From NCBI GenBank assembly GCA_905207625.1, contig CAJLLT010000027.1:1-28414 (forward strand): 28,414 nucleotides of DNA. Reading direction: 5' to 3'. Origin of the DNA: an uncultured Eubacteriales bacterium (GTDB taxonomy: Bacteria; Bacillota; Clostridia; Oscillospirales; UBA644). This document shows, one piece after another, positions 8,738 to 18,012 of this stretch (within the stretch, counting starts at the first letter, position 1; the number at the start of each line of letters is the position of its first letter). The translations under genes were made by a program, and so were the position numbers. The notes beneath the pieces were generated by a model. The model was given only the letters and a program-made list of their open reading frames with translations. It ran no database searches and had not been told where the DNA came from.

Positions 8738-9307
8738 ATGAGTGTTTTTGAAGTCGTTCTGATCGGTCTGGGACTGAGCATGGATGCCGTTGCCGTTTCG
8801 ATGTCCAACGGCATGGTCTACAGGTCCATGAATAAAGCGGAATTCTTCGGAAGTCCCGTGTTTTTCGGAGCTTTTCAGGGGATAATGCCGTTGCTTGGGT
8901 ACTATCTCGGAAGTCTCTTTGCCTCAGTGATAAACAAGTATGCCGGAGTAGTCACGTTGCTGATACTCGGTGCGATTGGCGGCAAAATGATTTATGACGG
9001 TATCAAAGAGGGACGGGAAAAGAAGGATGAAACCCCGGTTTCCGGGACGCTGAGCCTCAGTATGCTGTTGCTTCAGGCTGTTGCGACAAGTATTGATGCT
9101 TTTGCCGTAGGAGTAGGTTTTTCCGTGTCAGGTGTTGAAATATGGTCCTCTGTCCTGATAATTGCCGCAACTACATTTCTGTGCAGCCTTATTGCCCTTA
9201 TAGTGGGAAGAAAATTCGGCGATATCCTCGGTAACAAGGCCCAGATCGCCGGCGGCGCGGTTCTTGTGATAATCGGTATAAAGTCGTTTCTTACCAGTAT
9301 TTTTTAG
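8738..9307 (+). CDS. mntP: Putative manganese efflux pump MntP
   Basis: A 189-residue integral membrane protein of the MntP/YebN family, which exports Mn2+. It is built as two repeated three-helix halves, each with an acidic motif: LSMDAVAVS (D16) and TSIDAFAVGVG (D120). The charged loop EGREKKDE (about 91-98) separates the halves. The frame is open further upstream (ATG at 8672), but I choose the ATG at 8738 because AGGGAG lies six bases before it and homologues start this way. The gene is divergent from yybS. Its last 17 bases overlap the convergent P-loop ATPase gene, with no terminator between. Confidence 0.92.
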   Translation: MSVFEVVLIGLGLSMDAVAVSMSNGMVYRSMNKAEFFGSPVFFGAFQGIMPLLGYYLGSLFASVINKYAGVVTLLILGAIGGKMIYDGIKEGREKKDETPVSGTLSLSMLLLQAVATSIDAFAVGVGFSVSGVEIWSSVLIIAATTFLCSLIALIVGRKFGDILGNKAQIAGGAVLVIIGIKSFLTSIF

Positions 9308-9944
9308 TAACTATTTCAATAGGTGTTATTGTATGACGGTTGAGTTCCGGATTCCCTGCAAGGTCCGACTTGACCGTCGTTTTCTTTACAGGCAGACCTG
9401 TTTCTTCCGCAAATTTTTCAGTTCGCTCAATCGAATCGAGAATATCTTTTGCCGTTGTTTCATCGCCGAGGTTTGAATTGTTGATCAATCCCGTTGCTTT
9501 CAGACAGGAAGCTCTTTCGATTTCCCTGAGAAGCTGTGCCATATCGCTGTCATCGGAGGACAGGGGACGGAAAAAATTCACAACATACAGCATTTCGTAT
9601 CCCTGATCGGCAATTCTGGCACTGTATCTTCCGAGAACCGTTGCTCCTGCTTCGTCTCCTCCGATGTCCCATATCGCAGTGCAATCCCTGGAAAAAACCT
9701 GATGGATCTCAGCCGGGAGGGAAGGTACATCAAGGTTTGTATTCGCATACACGGGGGCAAGGACCTTTATCCCGTGCTGTTCCATTTCGTCTTTGCTGTC
9801 AAGGGAACGGAAATACGGGTTTACTATATCTGCATCTATAAGGATCACCGGTTTTGTGTCTTCTCCGGATCTTTCCAGAGCCATGTTTACCGCGACATTG
9901 CTTTTGCCGCTTCCGTAGTGTCCGGTTATAATGATGTGCTTCAT
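9291..9944 (-). CDS. P-loop ATPase of the MinD/ParA/CobQ-like superfamily
   Basis: A 217-residue soluble protein with an N-terminal Walker A motif GHYGSGKS (8-15), a MinD-like strand VILIDADIVNPYF and a second acidic strand DIGGDEAG. These mark the deviant or SIMIBI-type P-loop class. Similar stand-alone proteins occur in Clostridia, in some genomes near ketoacid-ferredoxin oxidoreductase genes as I recall, but no such genes are here and the function is unknown. A GAGGAG ribosome binding site precedes the ATG. It is downstream of the polysaccharide deacetylase across a hairpin, and its 3' end overlaps mntP on the other strand. Confidence 0.8.
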   Translation of the reverse strand: MKHIIITGHYGSGKSNVAVNMALERSGEDTKPVILIDADIVNPYFRSLDSKDEMEQHGIKVLAPVYANTNLDVPSLPAEIHQVFSRDCTAIWDIGGDEAGATVLGRYSARIADQGYEMLYVVNFFRPLSSDDSDMAQLLREIERASCLKATGLINNSNLGDETTAKDILDSIERTEKFAEETGLPVKKTTVKSDLAGNPELNRHTITPIEIVTKKYW

Positions 9945-9972
9945 GTTTCTCCTCAGTAAATTTAGTATTAGA

Positions 9973-10008
9973 CCCTCCCCGTCAGGCTTTCCGTCTGACC
10001 GGAGAGGG
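9973..10008 (-). terminator. Hairpin between deacetylase and P-loop ATPase genes
   Basis: An imperfect GC-rich inverted repeat with arms 9973-9987 and 9993-10008, containing GTCAGGC / GTCTGAC, a small bulge, and CCCTC / GAGGG. On the minus strand no U-run follows, so it is a weak terminator there and more likely a processing or stability hairpin. In the plus direction it is followed by ATTTTT and could stop read-through from mntP. Confidence 0.5.
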
Positions 10009-10014
10009 CATTTT

Positions 10015-11175
10015 TCATACTTTCAGGCTTTGCGGTACAGGGACGGTCGGATCGAGGGGAAGAATGGTGTACCCCTTTGCCACAAGTCCTTCAATGATTC
10101 TGGGAAGAGCTTCAACCGTTGTGCCCTTTGTTCCGGTGTCGTGCATCAGAATCACTGCGGGGCTTCGGAGGGTTCCGTTGCCTTTATAGACACGGTTCAT
10201 AACATTTTTCACTATCTGATCCGAAGACAAACCCTTACTTGAAGATGCGTCTCCGCTGTCTACATTCCAGTCGCAGTAGATCAGTCCCATTTCTTTCACC
10301 TGAGGAATGGCGACGGGAATCACGTCTTCCGCATTGCGGATAGTCGCATCAGACCCACCGGGAAAACGGAAAAAAGTCGGGAGAACTCCGGTATTCTCAA
10401 GTATTTCGGTCTGAAGCTTCTGAATATCAAGCAACAGAAAGTCCGCCCTGTCTTCAGCCGTCTGTCCGTCCATTATCTTGTAAAGAGTGTCCCAGTCATG
10501 GGAATAGGTGTGATTGCCTATAGTGTGTCCTTCACTTACGATACGGCGGTATTTTGCGGCATTGTTCTTTTTCCAGTTTGGGAAAAAAGTAGCCTTTACG
10601 CCGTATTCGTTGAGAATATCAAGGATCGTGTCGGTGTATTTGGATACACCATCATCAAACGTCAGGAAAGCGTACTTTCCGCCCTCTGTGTATTGGGATG
10701 TGTGGGACTCCGATCCGTCGGATTCCGCTATCTGCTTCTGGAGTTCTATGATCTGTTTTGTAAGAGCAGTATTTGTCTGTCTCAGAGCTTCGAGCTGTTC
10801 CTCCAGGCGCTGAGCTTTGACCGTAAGAGACTGAACCGTGCCTTCAGCGGATTCGAGAGCGTCAAGCTGAGCCTGCAGGGCTGCGGCTTTTTCCTCGTTC
10901 TGTCTGTACAGAGACTGAAGTTCCGAATAATCCTGAAGTTTTTGATCCAACTCCGTCTGAAGTCTGCCTGACTGCTGTTTTACTGAGTCAAGCTGCTCTC
11001 CTATGGAATCTATCTGCTGTCTGAAGGCTGAATTGTCCTCTTTCAGTTGTCTGAGCTGAATAAAAGAAAAAACAGAAAATGCAGCTGCTACGATAAAAAG
11101 TACCGCGAATACCGCCGAAACGATACGCATCAGTTTCAGTTTTGCGTGCAGACGACCCTTCTTCTTTTCTTCCAA
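10015..11175 (-). CDS. Membrane-anchored coiled-coil polysaccharide deacetylase
   Basis: A 386-residue protein with a basic N-terminus, one membrane span (about 15-40), a long predicted coiled coil (about 40-150, rich in Q, L and E heptads) and a NodB-type carbohydrate esterase family 4 domain. The NodB motifs are complete: TFDDG (172-176), HTYSH (222-226), RFPGG, DWNVDSGD and LMHD. It probably removes N-acetyl groups from peptidoglycan or another extracellular glycan, the coiled coil placing the catalytic domain away from the membrane. Translation begins at TTG, nine bases after AAGGAG. It follows proS by 21 bases and is probably co-transcribed. The exact substrate cannot be read from the sequence. 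Confidence 0.92.
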   Translation of the reverse strand: MEEKKKGRLHAKLKLMRIVSAVFAVLFIVAAAFSVFSFIQLRQLKEDNSAFRQQIDSIGEQLDSVKQQSGRLQTELDQKLQDYSELQSLYRQNEEKAAALQAQLDALESAEGTVQSLTVKAQRLEEQLEALRQTNTALTKQIIELQKQIAESDGSESHTSQYTEGGKYAFLTFDDGVSKYTDTILDILNEYGVKATFFPNWKKNNAAKYRRIVSEGHTIGNHTYSHDWDTLYKIMDGQTAEDRADFLLLDIQKLQTEILENTGVLPTFFRFPGGSDATIRNAEDVIPVAIPQVKEMGLIYCDWNVDSGDASSSKGLSSDQIVKNVMNRVYKGNGTLRSPAVILMHDTGTKGTTVEALPRIIEGLVAKGYTILPLDPTVPVPQSLKV

Positions 11176-11196
11176 AATGATTCACTCCTTCCGGAA

Positions 11197-12630
11197 TCAA
11201 TAAGCTTTGCCCCAGAGAACCATATGCTTTGCCGGTCTGCCGCAATAGGGACAGGTGTCGGTTATATGCTCCTGGTGCAGAGGGATACAGCGTGAGCCAA
11301 CGCCGTAGTTTTCCTTGACACCTTTCTCGCAGGCTTCATCTCCGCACCACATCATCTTGATGAAACCGTTTCCGGCAGAGGTTACTTTCCTGAGTTCGTC
11401 AAGGTCGTGTACGGTAAAGGTCTTCTTTTCTCTGTCTGCAAGGGCTTTGTCGTACATATCTTTCTGTATCTTTTCAAGTGTCTGAGCAACCGTTCCGGCA
11501 ATGCCGTCCAGGCTTACGGACAGCTTCTCTCCGTCAGTGCGGCACACGATCACGCAGGAGTTGTTTTCAATATCCCTCGGACCGATCTCTATTCTCATGG
11601 GAACGCCGCGCATTTCGTATTCGGAGAACTTCCAGCCGGGGGACTGTTCGGTGTCGTCAAGCTTCACCCTGACTCCGGCATCGGCAAGTATCTTCTTTAT
11701 CTCCGCACATTTTTCAAGAACACCGGGCTTATGCATCGCAACGGGCACAATAACCGCCTGTATGGGCGCAATTCTCGGGGGTAGTTTGAGTCCGCTGTCA
11801 TCGCCGTGAACCATGATCACCGCACCGATAAGTCTTGTCGTCACGCCCCAGGACGTCTGGAAAACATGGCAGAGCTGGTTGTTTTTGTCCGTATACTGAA
11901 TGCCGAAGGCTTTAGCAAAGCCGTCTCCGAAATAATGTGAAGTTCCCGCCTGAAGAGCCACGCCGTCGTGCATGAGGGCTTCAATGGCATATGTTGCTTC
12001 CGCGCCGGCGAATTTATCGCTTTCGGTCTTTCTTCCTTTGATGACGGGCATAGCAAGATAGTTTTCGCAGAAATCGGCATAAACGCCGAGCATGCGTTCG
12101 GTTTCTTCAATTGCTTCCTGCGCCGTTGCGTGTATGGTATGACCTTCCTGCCAGAGGAATTCTCTTGAACGCAGGAACGGGCGGGTCGTTTTCTCCCAGC
12201 GGACAACGGAACACCACTGATTGAGCAGCTGCGGGAGGTCTCTGTAAGAATGAACTATATGAGAGTAGTATTCACAGAACAGCGTTTCGGAAGTGGGACG
12301 AACGCAGAGACGTTCCGCAAGGGGCTCGCTTCCTCCGTGAGTGACCCATGCCACTTCGGGGGCAAAGCCCTCAACGTGATCCTTTTCCTTCTGGAGAAGG
12401 CTTTCGGGGATGAACATGGGCATATAAACGTTTGAATGCCCCGTAGCCTTGAACATTGCGTCAAGATTTTTCTGGATATTCTCCCAGATGGCGTAGCTGT
12501 AGGGCTGCAGTACAACGCAACCTTTGACCGAAGAGTAATCAACAAGCTCCGCTTTGGTTACGATATCAGTATACCATTTGGCAAAGTCCTCATTCATAGA
12601 GGTAATCGCCTTGACCATTTTTTCTGCCAT
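11197..12630 (-). CDS. proS: Prolyl-tRNA synthetase, short zinc-ribbon (archaeal/eukaryotic-like) type
   Basis: Class II synthetase that charges tRNA-Pro. It shows motif 2 VRWEKTTRPFLRSREFLWQEGHT, motif 3 region HGDDSGLKLPPRIAP and, near the C-terminus, two cysteine pairs (CGDEAC and CPYCGRP) that should bind zinc. It has no bacterial-type editing insertion. I place the start at the ATG at 12628-12630 (477 residues, the usual length). The reading frame extends 13 codons to a TTG at 12669, but this lies at the predicted transcription start (about 12668), so it cannot serve. The roughly 38-base leader leaves no room for a T-box. AAAGGA lies rather far (15 bases) upstream of the chosen ATG. Confidence 0.95.
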   Translation of the reverse strand: MAEKMVKAITSMNEDFAKWYTDIVTKAELVDYSSVKGCVVLQPYSYAIWENIQKNLDAMFKATGHSNVYMPMFIPESLLQKEKDHVEGFAPEVAWVTHGGSEPLAERLCVRPTSETLFCEYYSHIVHSYRDLPQLLNQWCSVVRWEKTTRPFLRSREFLWQEGHTIHATAQEAIEETERMLGVYADFCENYLAMPVIKGRKTESDKFAGAEATYAIEALMHDGVALQAGTSHYFGDGFAKAFGIQYTDKNNQLCHVFQTSWGVTTRLIGAVIMVHGDDSGLKLPPRIAPIQAVIVPVAMHKPGVLEKCAEIKKILADAGVRVKLDDTEQSPGWKFSEYEMRGVPMRIEIGPRDIENNSCVIVCRTDGEKLSVSLDGIAGTVAQTLEKIQKDMYDKALADREKKTFTVHDLDELRKVTSAGNGFIKMMWCGDEACEKGVKENYGVGSRCIPLHQEHITDTCPYCGRPAKHMVLWGKAY

Positions 12631-12674
12631 AAAATTCAGTTTCCGTCCTTTAAGTTTTTCCTTATTCAAACTAT

Positions 12675-12703
12675 ATTATAATACAAGACGCGCATTTTGT
12701 CAA
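12675..12703 (-). promoter_or_regulatory. Consensus promoter of proS
   Basis: On the minus strand TTGACA (12698-12703) and TATAAT (12675-12680) are separated by exactly 17 bases, both full consensus. The predicted start is near 12668. Between here and the divergent promoter at 12844 I see only AT-rich sequence and no recognisable element. Confidence 0.85.
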
Positions 12704-12843
12704 TGACAAATCTTCATATTTTTTGGATACGATCTTGCTCTGTTTCGTTATATTATAAGTAGGTGTAAAAACGTAAAAATCAATTCCTGAAAATTTTTAA
12801 TAAATTGTTTGAATTATTGTTTCTATTTTTAGTGCATTATTTG

Positions 12844-12872
12844 TTGAAAATTTACGTTTTCTTTGTTATACT
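12844..12872 (+). promoter_or_regulatory. Promoter of the GH2 lipoprotein gene
   Basis: TTGAAA (12844-12849) and TATACT (12867-12872) with a 17-base spacer, followed by a leader of about 40 bases and a GGAGG ribosome binding site before the ATG at 12919. Confidence 0.75.
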
Positions 12873-12918
12873 TGTAGCAACACTATAAATCTGACTGTCT
12901 TCTGACGGAGGTTAAACA

Positions 12919-15900
12919 ATGGAAAAAGTGTGCAAAACCGGCATTTGTGTGCTGTTGGCGCTTTGCTCCTGCCTTATTCTTTTTGCGTGCCAGGGCAACA
13001 CCGGTTTGTCTGAACTTAACACCGAATGGAGAACGGACACGTATTCCCGCGGCAAGGAACCTGTGCGTTCGGCGGATATGATCTCATATCCCGACTATGC
13101 CAGCGCTCTTGCGGCGGATAAGAAGTCCTCTCCTTACTATCTGAGCCTGAACGGGACCTGGGATTTTGCGTTTACGGCAAATCACAATTCCGTTCCCTCA
13201 AACTTCATGAAGTCCAACTTCGTGTATCCCGATGAAAACACGAAGGGCAACACTTCTTCCAAAACGGAGATACTTTACTGGGATACCATAACCGTTCCCT
13301 CCAACTGGGAGCTTTCCGGTTACGGTAAACCGTCCTATTCGAAGGCTGCATATGCCTGGGATCCCTCAGTAAAACCCGTCACCGTTCCCGAGATAGACAA
13401 CGAGATCGGTCTGTACCGGAGAGTTGTGGATATTCCCTCTGACTGGTCCGGCAGGGAGATTTATATTTCCTTTGACGGCGTAGCTTCAGGATGTTATGTT
13501 TACGTCAACGGTGCTCTTGCCGGTTACGGAGAGGACAGCTATGCGACCAAGACTTTCCGGATTACCGACTATGTGAAACCCGGGCAGTCCGCTCTTGTTG
13601 CCGTGAAAGTTTACAAATATACGTATTCATCATGGCTCGAAGCTCAGGATTCCATAAAGCTCGGCGGCATTTTCGGAGATGTTTACCTGACCTCCGAACC
13701 CAAGACTTTTGTCAAAGATATTTCCGTTGCCGTTACCTTCGATGAGGATTACAACAATGCAACCCTGAAAATTGATGCCGACGTTGCAACCGTATCCGAT
13801 TCAAACTCCGGATACAGTGCTGAGGTCGCCGTTGTCGGTCAGGACGGTCAGACTTACATCAGTAACAGAAAACTCGGCAAGGATCTTAAATTCACTTCAA
13901 ACAAGCAGGGTGCAACGTACTACCTTTCTTCCGCCGGAGAACGTTTTACCGTTACGTCGCCCCGTAAATGGTCTGCCGAAGATCCGTTCCTGTATACTGT
14001 CGTCGTCACTCTTAAAAACAGCAGTGGGGACGTCGTGGATGTGGCGAGTACCAGATTCGGAATGGTCTCCTCCGGATTCTATGTAGACGGAAACGGAAAT
14101 CAGCGTTTCCACGTCAACGGACAGCCGGTCAAACTCAAGGGCGTTCTTTATTACGAATTCAGCCCCGAAACCGGACTTGCGGTTTCCCGTGAGCAGAAGA
14201 TCAGCGATATTAAGCAGATGAAACAGCTTAACGTAAACGCCGTCCGTTCACCCGGCATCCCGTTCAGCAACGATTTTCTTCAGCTGTGCGAGGAGTACGG
14301 TCTGTATGTAATATCCGATATAAACCTTGAGTCTGAGCCGTATGCGGATAAGGAAGAACTGTCACTCCCTGCCAGCCAGTCCATATGGCAGTCAATAGCC
14401 ATCGACAGACTTCTCAACGTGGTCGACCGCGACTGCAACAGAGCGTGCATCGTCATGTGGGCGATCGGACATCAGTCCGGAACCGGAACGACCTTCCGCG
14501 ATTTGCGTAACTACCTTATAAATAACCTTGATGACAGACTTATAGTCTATGACGGTGACAAGACCTATTCCGATATTTCCGTCGGTGTTGACTGGTCCTT
14601 CAGCAAACTTACCGAAGAGATCGGAAATGTAGGCAAGAAACCCGTACTTCTTGAGTTCTCCGATATTGCGTACCTCAACGGTGCGGGGGATCTGTCCACA
14701 TATATGGACATTATCGATTCCACAGACTGCCTTATGGGCGGATTCTTCGGCTACTGGGCTGACAAAGCTCTTTTCTGGCCTGTCGACAGCGACAATGCTT
14801 CTAAAATACTGAAGCAGACACCGTACGCTGCTGATCCATCCGCATATCAGCTTACCTATTCCGGCGATTGGGGAGAGAAGATCTCTGATTCCACAAAAGG
14901 CCTTACCGGAATTCTCACTGCGGACAGAAAGACTCAGCCTGAAGCAGGGGAGTACAGATCTGTCTTCTCACCCATAAAAATAAAAGCCGAAGATCTTAAG
15001 AACGGTAAGTTCACTCTTACAAATGAAAACAGCTTCATAAATTATGAAGACAATTATACCCTCAGCTATGAAATATTCCGTAACCATACCGGGATATCTT
15101 CCGGAAAGGTGACGGGCATAGTTGCCGCTCCCGGTCAGTCCGCTTCCTTTGATGTGGATTACGGCACCCTTGATATTGAGAATAATGAGTATTTCATAAA
15201 CTTCACCATAACCTCCTCCAAGGGCGGAAATGAAACCGTATGCACGGTCCAGTTTGAAATTACCGGACACGAAAGCATGCCCGACAGCAACGGCGCGGAC
15301 ACCGATCACGGTTCCGACCTTACCCTGAGAATAGTGGAAAAGCCCCAGCTGTACGCGACTGCTCTGGATATGTATCTTGGCAGATTCTATGTCACCAATA
15401 ATTCGGACATAAACTTCAACAGAATGTTCGACTGCACCTATGAGCTCTATGAGATCAACAATTTCTGGTCTGTGCCCCGTTCGGTGCTTATAGCAAACGG
15501 TACGGTGAATCTCAATGCTCCGGCACACACCCAGTATTCCGAGCAGAGATTCAAGTACACCACAGCCCAGAAAGCTGTAGAAAACGGTACTTATTTCTTC
15601 GTTATCCGGATGACACTGAAAGAGGATATAAACGAAGAGTTCAAAGCCGGCTATTCCCTTGAGTGGGTGTTTGATCAGGAAGCGCTCGGAGCTCCCATTC
15701 CCTTTGAGATAGACAAGAGCAGAACTCCGAAGGCTGTACTCGATGCCGACGGTAATCCCGTTCTTGATGAAAACGGAACGCCTGTGATCGAGGGCGGAGA
15801 TCCGGAACTCGATGCATCCATTCCGTCCGCATATCAGCCTGATCCCGATTACACCGAGTACAATCCGTATACTACCATATCCAACGATGATGTTACGGTT

Positions 15901-17871
15901 GTCATCGACAATACCACCGGTCTTATAACGAAATTCACGTATAAGGGACAGAATGTTCTGTACTCCAACGGTCCCCAGTTCAGCACATTCAGAACTCCCA
16001 CCGGCGGTGATCTCAGTTCCGAGGTTTCCGATAAGGAAAATGTTTCTCTTCTGAAGGCAGCTGCGGCGGCGAATCTGTCGGCTCCTGTGTCAGTCAGAAA
16101 GATTTCCGATAATCATTACCGTGTCTCTGTAAGCTATAAGAGGACCGATTCGGATTATGCAAACCTTGCCATAGCCGCACATACCACCGAATATACCGTA
16201 ACTTATGACATTTTCGGCGACGGCGAGATAGTTGTCGGATTTGCGTACGATCCGTCTCTGTACGACGGTATCCCGATGCAGGTCGCAAACATTCTCACCC
16301 TCAGCAGAGATTTTGATAAGGTTTCCTGGTACGGCAGAGGCCCCGGTGAAAGCTATGCGGACAGAGCGGGCGATAATGTCATCGGACTTTACAAGGATAT
16401 TAAAGTCTACGATATGACAGAGGACTATCTGTACTATTCCGGAAACGGAGACAGAACCGATGTCAGATGGCTCGAAATTTCCTCAACCTCCGGACTGAAG
16501 CTCCTTATTTCCAGCGATACCTCAAATTTCGCGTTCAATGCTTCCAAAGTTGCGCCCGGAACGTCCGCGGCATATACGAGAAATGTGCTCAGGGAAATGG
16601 GTCTGACTTATATTTCAGTTATTGCCGATCAGCGAGGCGTTTCTGCGGGAGATATAGGCGATTCTCAGCATTATACGGAGAAGACCATAATAGAACCCGG
16701 AAAGACCTGTGTGTTCAGTTACAGACTGACTCCCTACACCGAGGGCGATGCCGACAGTATCGCATCCACCTCTCTCAGTGTAGAACCTGCAAAGAAGGTT
16801 GAGAACAGAGTTTCTTCCGGCGTATACGCAATAGTCTCCATAAATAACCCCGATTCTTTCCTGTCCCTTTCCGATGACGGTCTTGCACTTATCGGAGGTC
16901 TCGGTACCGAGGACCAGATGTGGACTCAGAAAACCGACTCCGAGATATTCCAGCGTGATCTGTTCCAGCTTTACAATGTCGGACGTGATTTGTATCTGAC
17001 CCCTGTTTCCACGAGTGCTTCTTACCGTAAGTACGTCGAAATAGGTCTCGGCAAATACAAGGGCAACTCCGCATGGCAGAGTTTCTTTATTGACAGGGAT
17101 TTCAAGAATCTTGTGGGAAATACCTTCTCTCTGTCTCTTCAGACCGTAAATGAAAAACTCGGTTCAAGAACTGTTCTCAAGGCGATCTCGGGCGAAGCAT
17201 CCGCTTGCTGGGAGTTCGTTCCCGCAAAGGATACTGGATACTTCTTCCTTCGTAATAAAGCTACTGGCTATTACCTGACTCCCGTAGAGGCTTTGAGCTA
17301 CAGAAATGCAAAGCTTGAAGAAATGGCGGATAAACTCCGTAATTATGTGACTACAGACTGGAATTCTCTCAGTGCCCTGGATGCAAAGAGACCCTCTGAG
17401 TCTGCACGTAACTGGGCAAAAACCTATAATTCCGTTACCGCGTGGACTCTTCTTCCCGATGACTCCCAGCGCTGGAGTTTCAAGAAGATTTCCGGTGATG
17501 AGTATGTGATCACTAACCGTGATTCCGGTCTTGCTCTGACCCTTGACGGTACTGAGCTTTCCTATACAGAGTCTGACGGCAGCGATTCTCAGACCTGGAG
17601 AATAATTGAGTCCGACGGTCTTTACAGCTTTGTGAATAAATCCAACGGTTATGCACTGACCGAAAAGCTGACCCTCATACCCATGACTCAGGATGAGATT
17701 AACGAGAACCGTATAACGGATGTTTCCAAAGCATTCTGGAAGGTGTACAGTGTTACTGTCTCCGAGTGGAGCGGCGCCGCCTCTCAGAAATGGTCGGTCA
17801 AGTCTGAATCTGACCTTGAGGTAAAAATCGAGGCAGGGGAGACCTGGTTTGCCGAACCCGCGAAAGAATGA
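12919..17871 (+). CDS. LacZ-like GH2 lipoprotein with lectin-like repeats, catalytically degenerate
   Basis: A 1650-residue secreted protein. It starts with a lipoprotein signal (hydrophobic 8-23, cysteine 24 after LFA). LacZ-type parts follow in order: jelly-roll sugar-binding domain (about 50-235), Ig-like domain (about 240-370), TIM-barrel region (about 385-640), linker and beta domains, and a Bgal-small-chain domain (about 985-1275, with WYGRGPGESYADR). The C-terminal third (about 1295-1640) carries beta-trefoil-like QxW motifs at Q1333, Q1517, Q1558 and Q1623. The nucleophile position is kept (E579 in VLLEFSD). The acid/base motif WSLGNESG reads WAIGHQSG (Q519 for Glu), and the LacZ active-site histidines correspond to Y412 and G446. 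Beta-galactosidase activity is therefore doubtful, and binding or presenting a glycan at the surface is more likely. It has its own promoter and terminator. Confidence 0.88.
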   Translation: MEKVCKTGICVLLALCSCLILFACQGNTGLSELNTEWRTDTYSRGKEPVRSADMISYPDYASALAADKKSSPYYLSLNGTWDFAFTANHNSVPSNFMKSNFVYPDENTKGNTSSKTEILYWDTITVPSNWELSGYGKPSYSKAAYAWDPSVKPVTVPEIDNEIGLYRRVVDIPSDWSGREIYISFDGVASGCYVYVNGALAGYGEDSYATKTFRITDYVKPGQSALVAVKVYKYTYSSWLEAQDSIKLGGIFGDVYLTSEPKTFVKDISVAVTFDEDYNNATLKIDADVATVSDSNSGYSAEVAVVGQDGQTYISNRKLGKDLKFTSNKQGATYYLSSAGERFTVTSPRKWSAEDPFLYTVVVTLKNSSGDVVDVASTRFGMVSSGFYVDGNGNQRFHVNGQPVKLKGVLYYEFSPETGLAVSREQKISDIKQMKQLNVNAVRSPGIPFSNDFLQLCEEYGLYVISDINLESEPYADKEELSLPASQSIWQSIAIDRLLNVVDRDCNRACIVMWAIGHQSGTGTTFRDLRNYLINNLDDRLIVYDGDKTYSDISVGVDWSFSKLTEEIGNVGKKPVLLEFSDIAYLNGAGDLSTYMDIIDSTDCLMGGFFGYWADKALFWPVDSDNASKILKQTPYAADPSAYQLTYSGDWGEKISDSTKGLTGILTADRKTQPEAGEYRSVFSPIKIKAEDLKNGKFTLTNENSFINYEDNYTLSYEIFRNHTGISSGKVTGIVAAPGQSASFDVDYGTLDIENNEYFINFTITSSKGGNETVCTVQFEITGHESMPDSNGADTDHGSDLTLRIVEKPQLYATALDMYLGRFYVTNNSDINFNRMFDCTYELYEINNFWSVPRSVLIANGTVNLNAPAHTQYSEQRFKYTTAQKAVENGTYFFVIRMTLKEDINEEFKAGYSLEWVFDQEALGAPIPFEIDKSRTPKAVLDADGNPVLDENGTPVIEGGDPELDASIPSAYQPDPDYTEYNPYTTISNDDVTVVIDNTTGLITKFTYKGQNVLYSNGPQFSTFRTPTGGDLSSEVSDKENVSLLKAAAAANLSAPVSVRKISDNHYRVSVSYKRTDSDYANLAIAAHTTEYTVTYDIFGDGEIVVGFAYDPSLYDGIPMQVANILTLSRDFDKVSWYGRGPGESYADRAGDNVIGLYKDIKVYDMTEDYLYYSGNGDRTDVRWLEISSTSGLKLLISSDTSNFAFNASKVAPGTSAAYTRNVLREMGLTYISVIADQRGVSAGDIGDSQHYTEKTIIEPGKTCVFSYRLTPYTEGDADSIASTSLSVEPAKKVENRVSSGVYAIVSINNPDSFLSLSDDGLALIGGLGTEDQMWTQKTDSEIFQRDLFQLYNVGRDLYLTPVSTSASYRKYVEIGLGKYKGNSAWQSFFIDRDFKNLVGNTFSLSLQTVNEKLGSRTVLKAISGEASACWEFVPAKDTGYFFLRNKATGYYLTPVEALSYRNAKLEEMADKLRNYVTTDWNSLSALDAKRPSESARNWAKTYNSVTAWTLLPDDSQRWSFKKISGDEYVITNRDSGLALTLDGTELSYTESDGSDSQTWRIIESDGLYSFVNKSNGYALTEKLTLIPMTQDEINENRITDVSKAFWKVYSVTVSEWSGAASQKWSVKSESDLEVKIEAGETWFAEPAKE

Positions 17872-17876
17872 TTCAG

Positions 17877-17910
17877 AAGACCCGTCTGCAAAGACGGGTC
17901 TTTCTCTTGA
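17877..17910 (+). terminator. Intrinsic terminator after the GH2 gene
   Basis: A perfect 11-base-pair stem AAGACCCGTCT / AGACGGGTCTT with a GCAA tetraloop, followed by a U-rich tail, six bases after the stop codon. Confidence 0.9.
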
Positions 17911-17947
17911 AATAATTCGTTTATTTTCGACAAATTTGTGTAATCCC

Positions 17948-17976
17948 TTGAAAAATCAAGCAGTTTGATGTATTAT
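17948..17976 (+). promoter_or_regulatory. Promoter of guaB
   Basis: TTGAAA (17948-17953), a 17-base spacer and TATTAT (17971-17976), overlapping a further TATAAT three bases later. The predicted leader is about 30 bases with AAGGAG before the ATG. No purine riboswitch fits. Confidence 0.7.
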
Positions 17977-18012
17977 AATGAGTAAACATAATTGTGTTAA
18001 TAAGGAGCGCCT

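Noticed and set aside
12631..12669. TTG start of proS, 13 residues earlier
   Set aside because: It lies at the predicted transcription start and has no upstream ribosome binding site.
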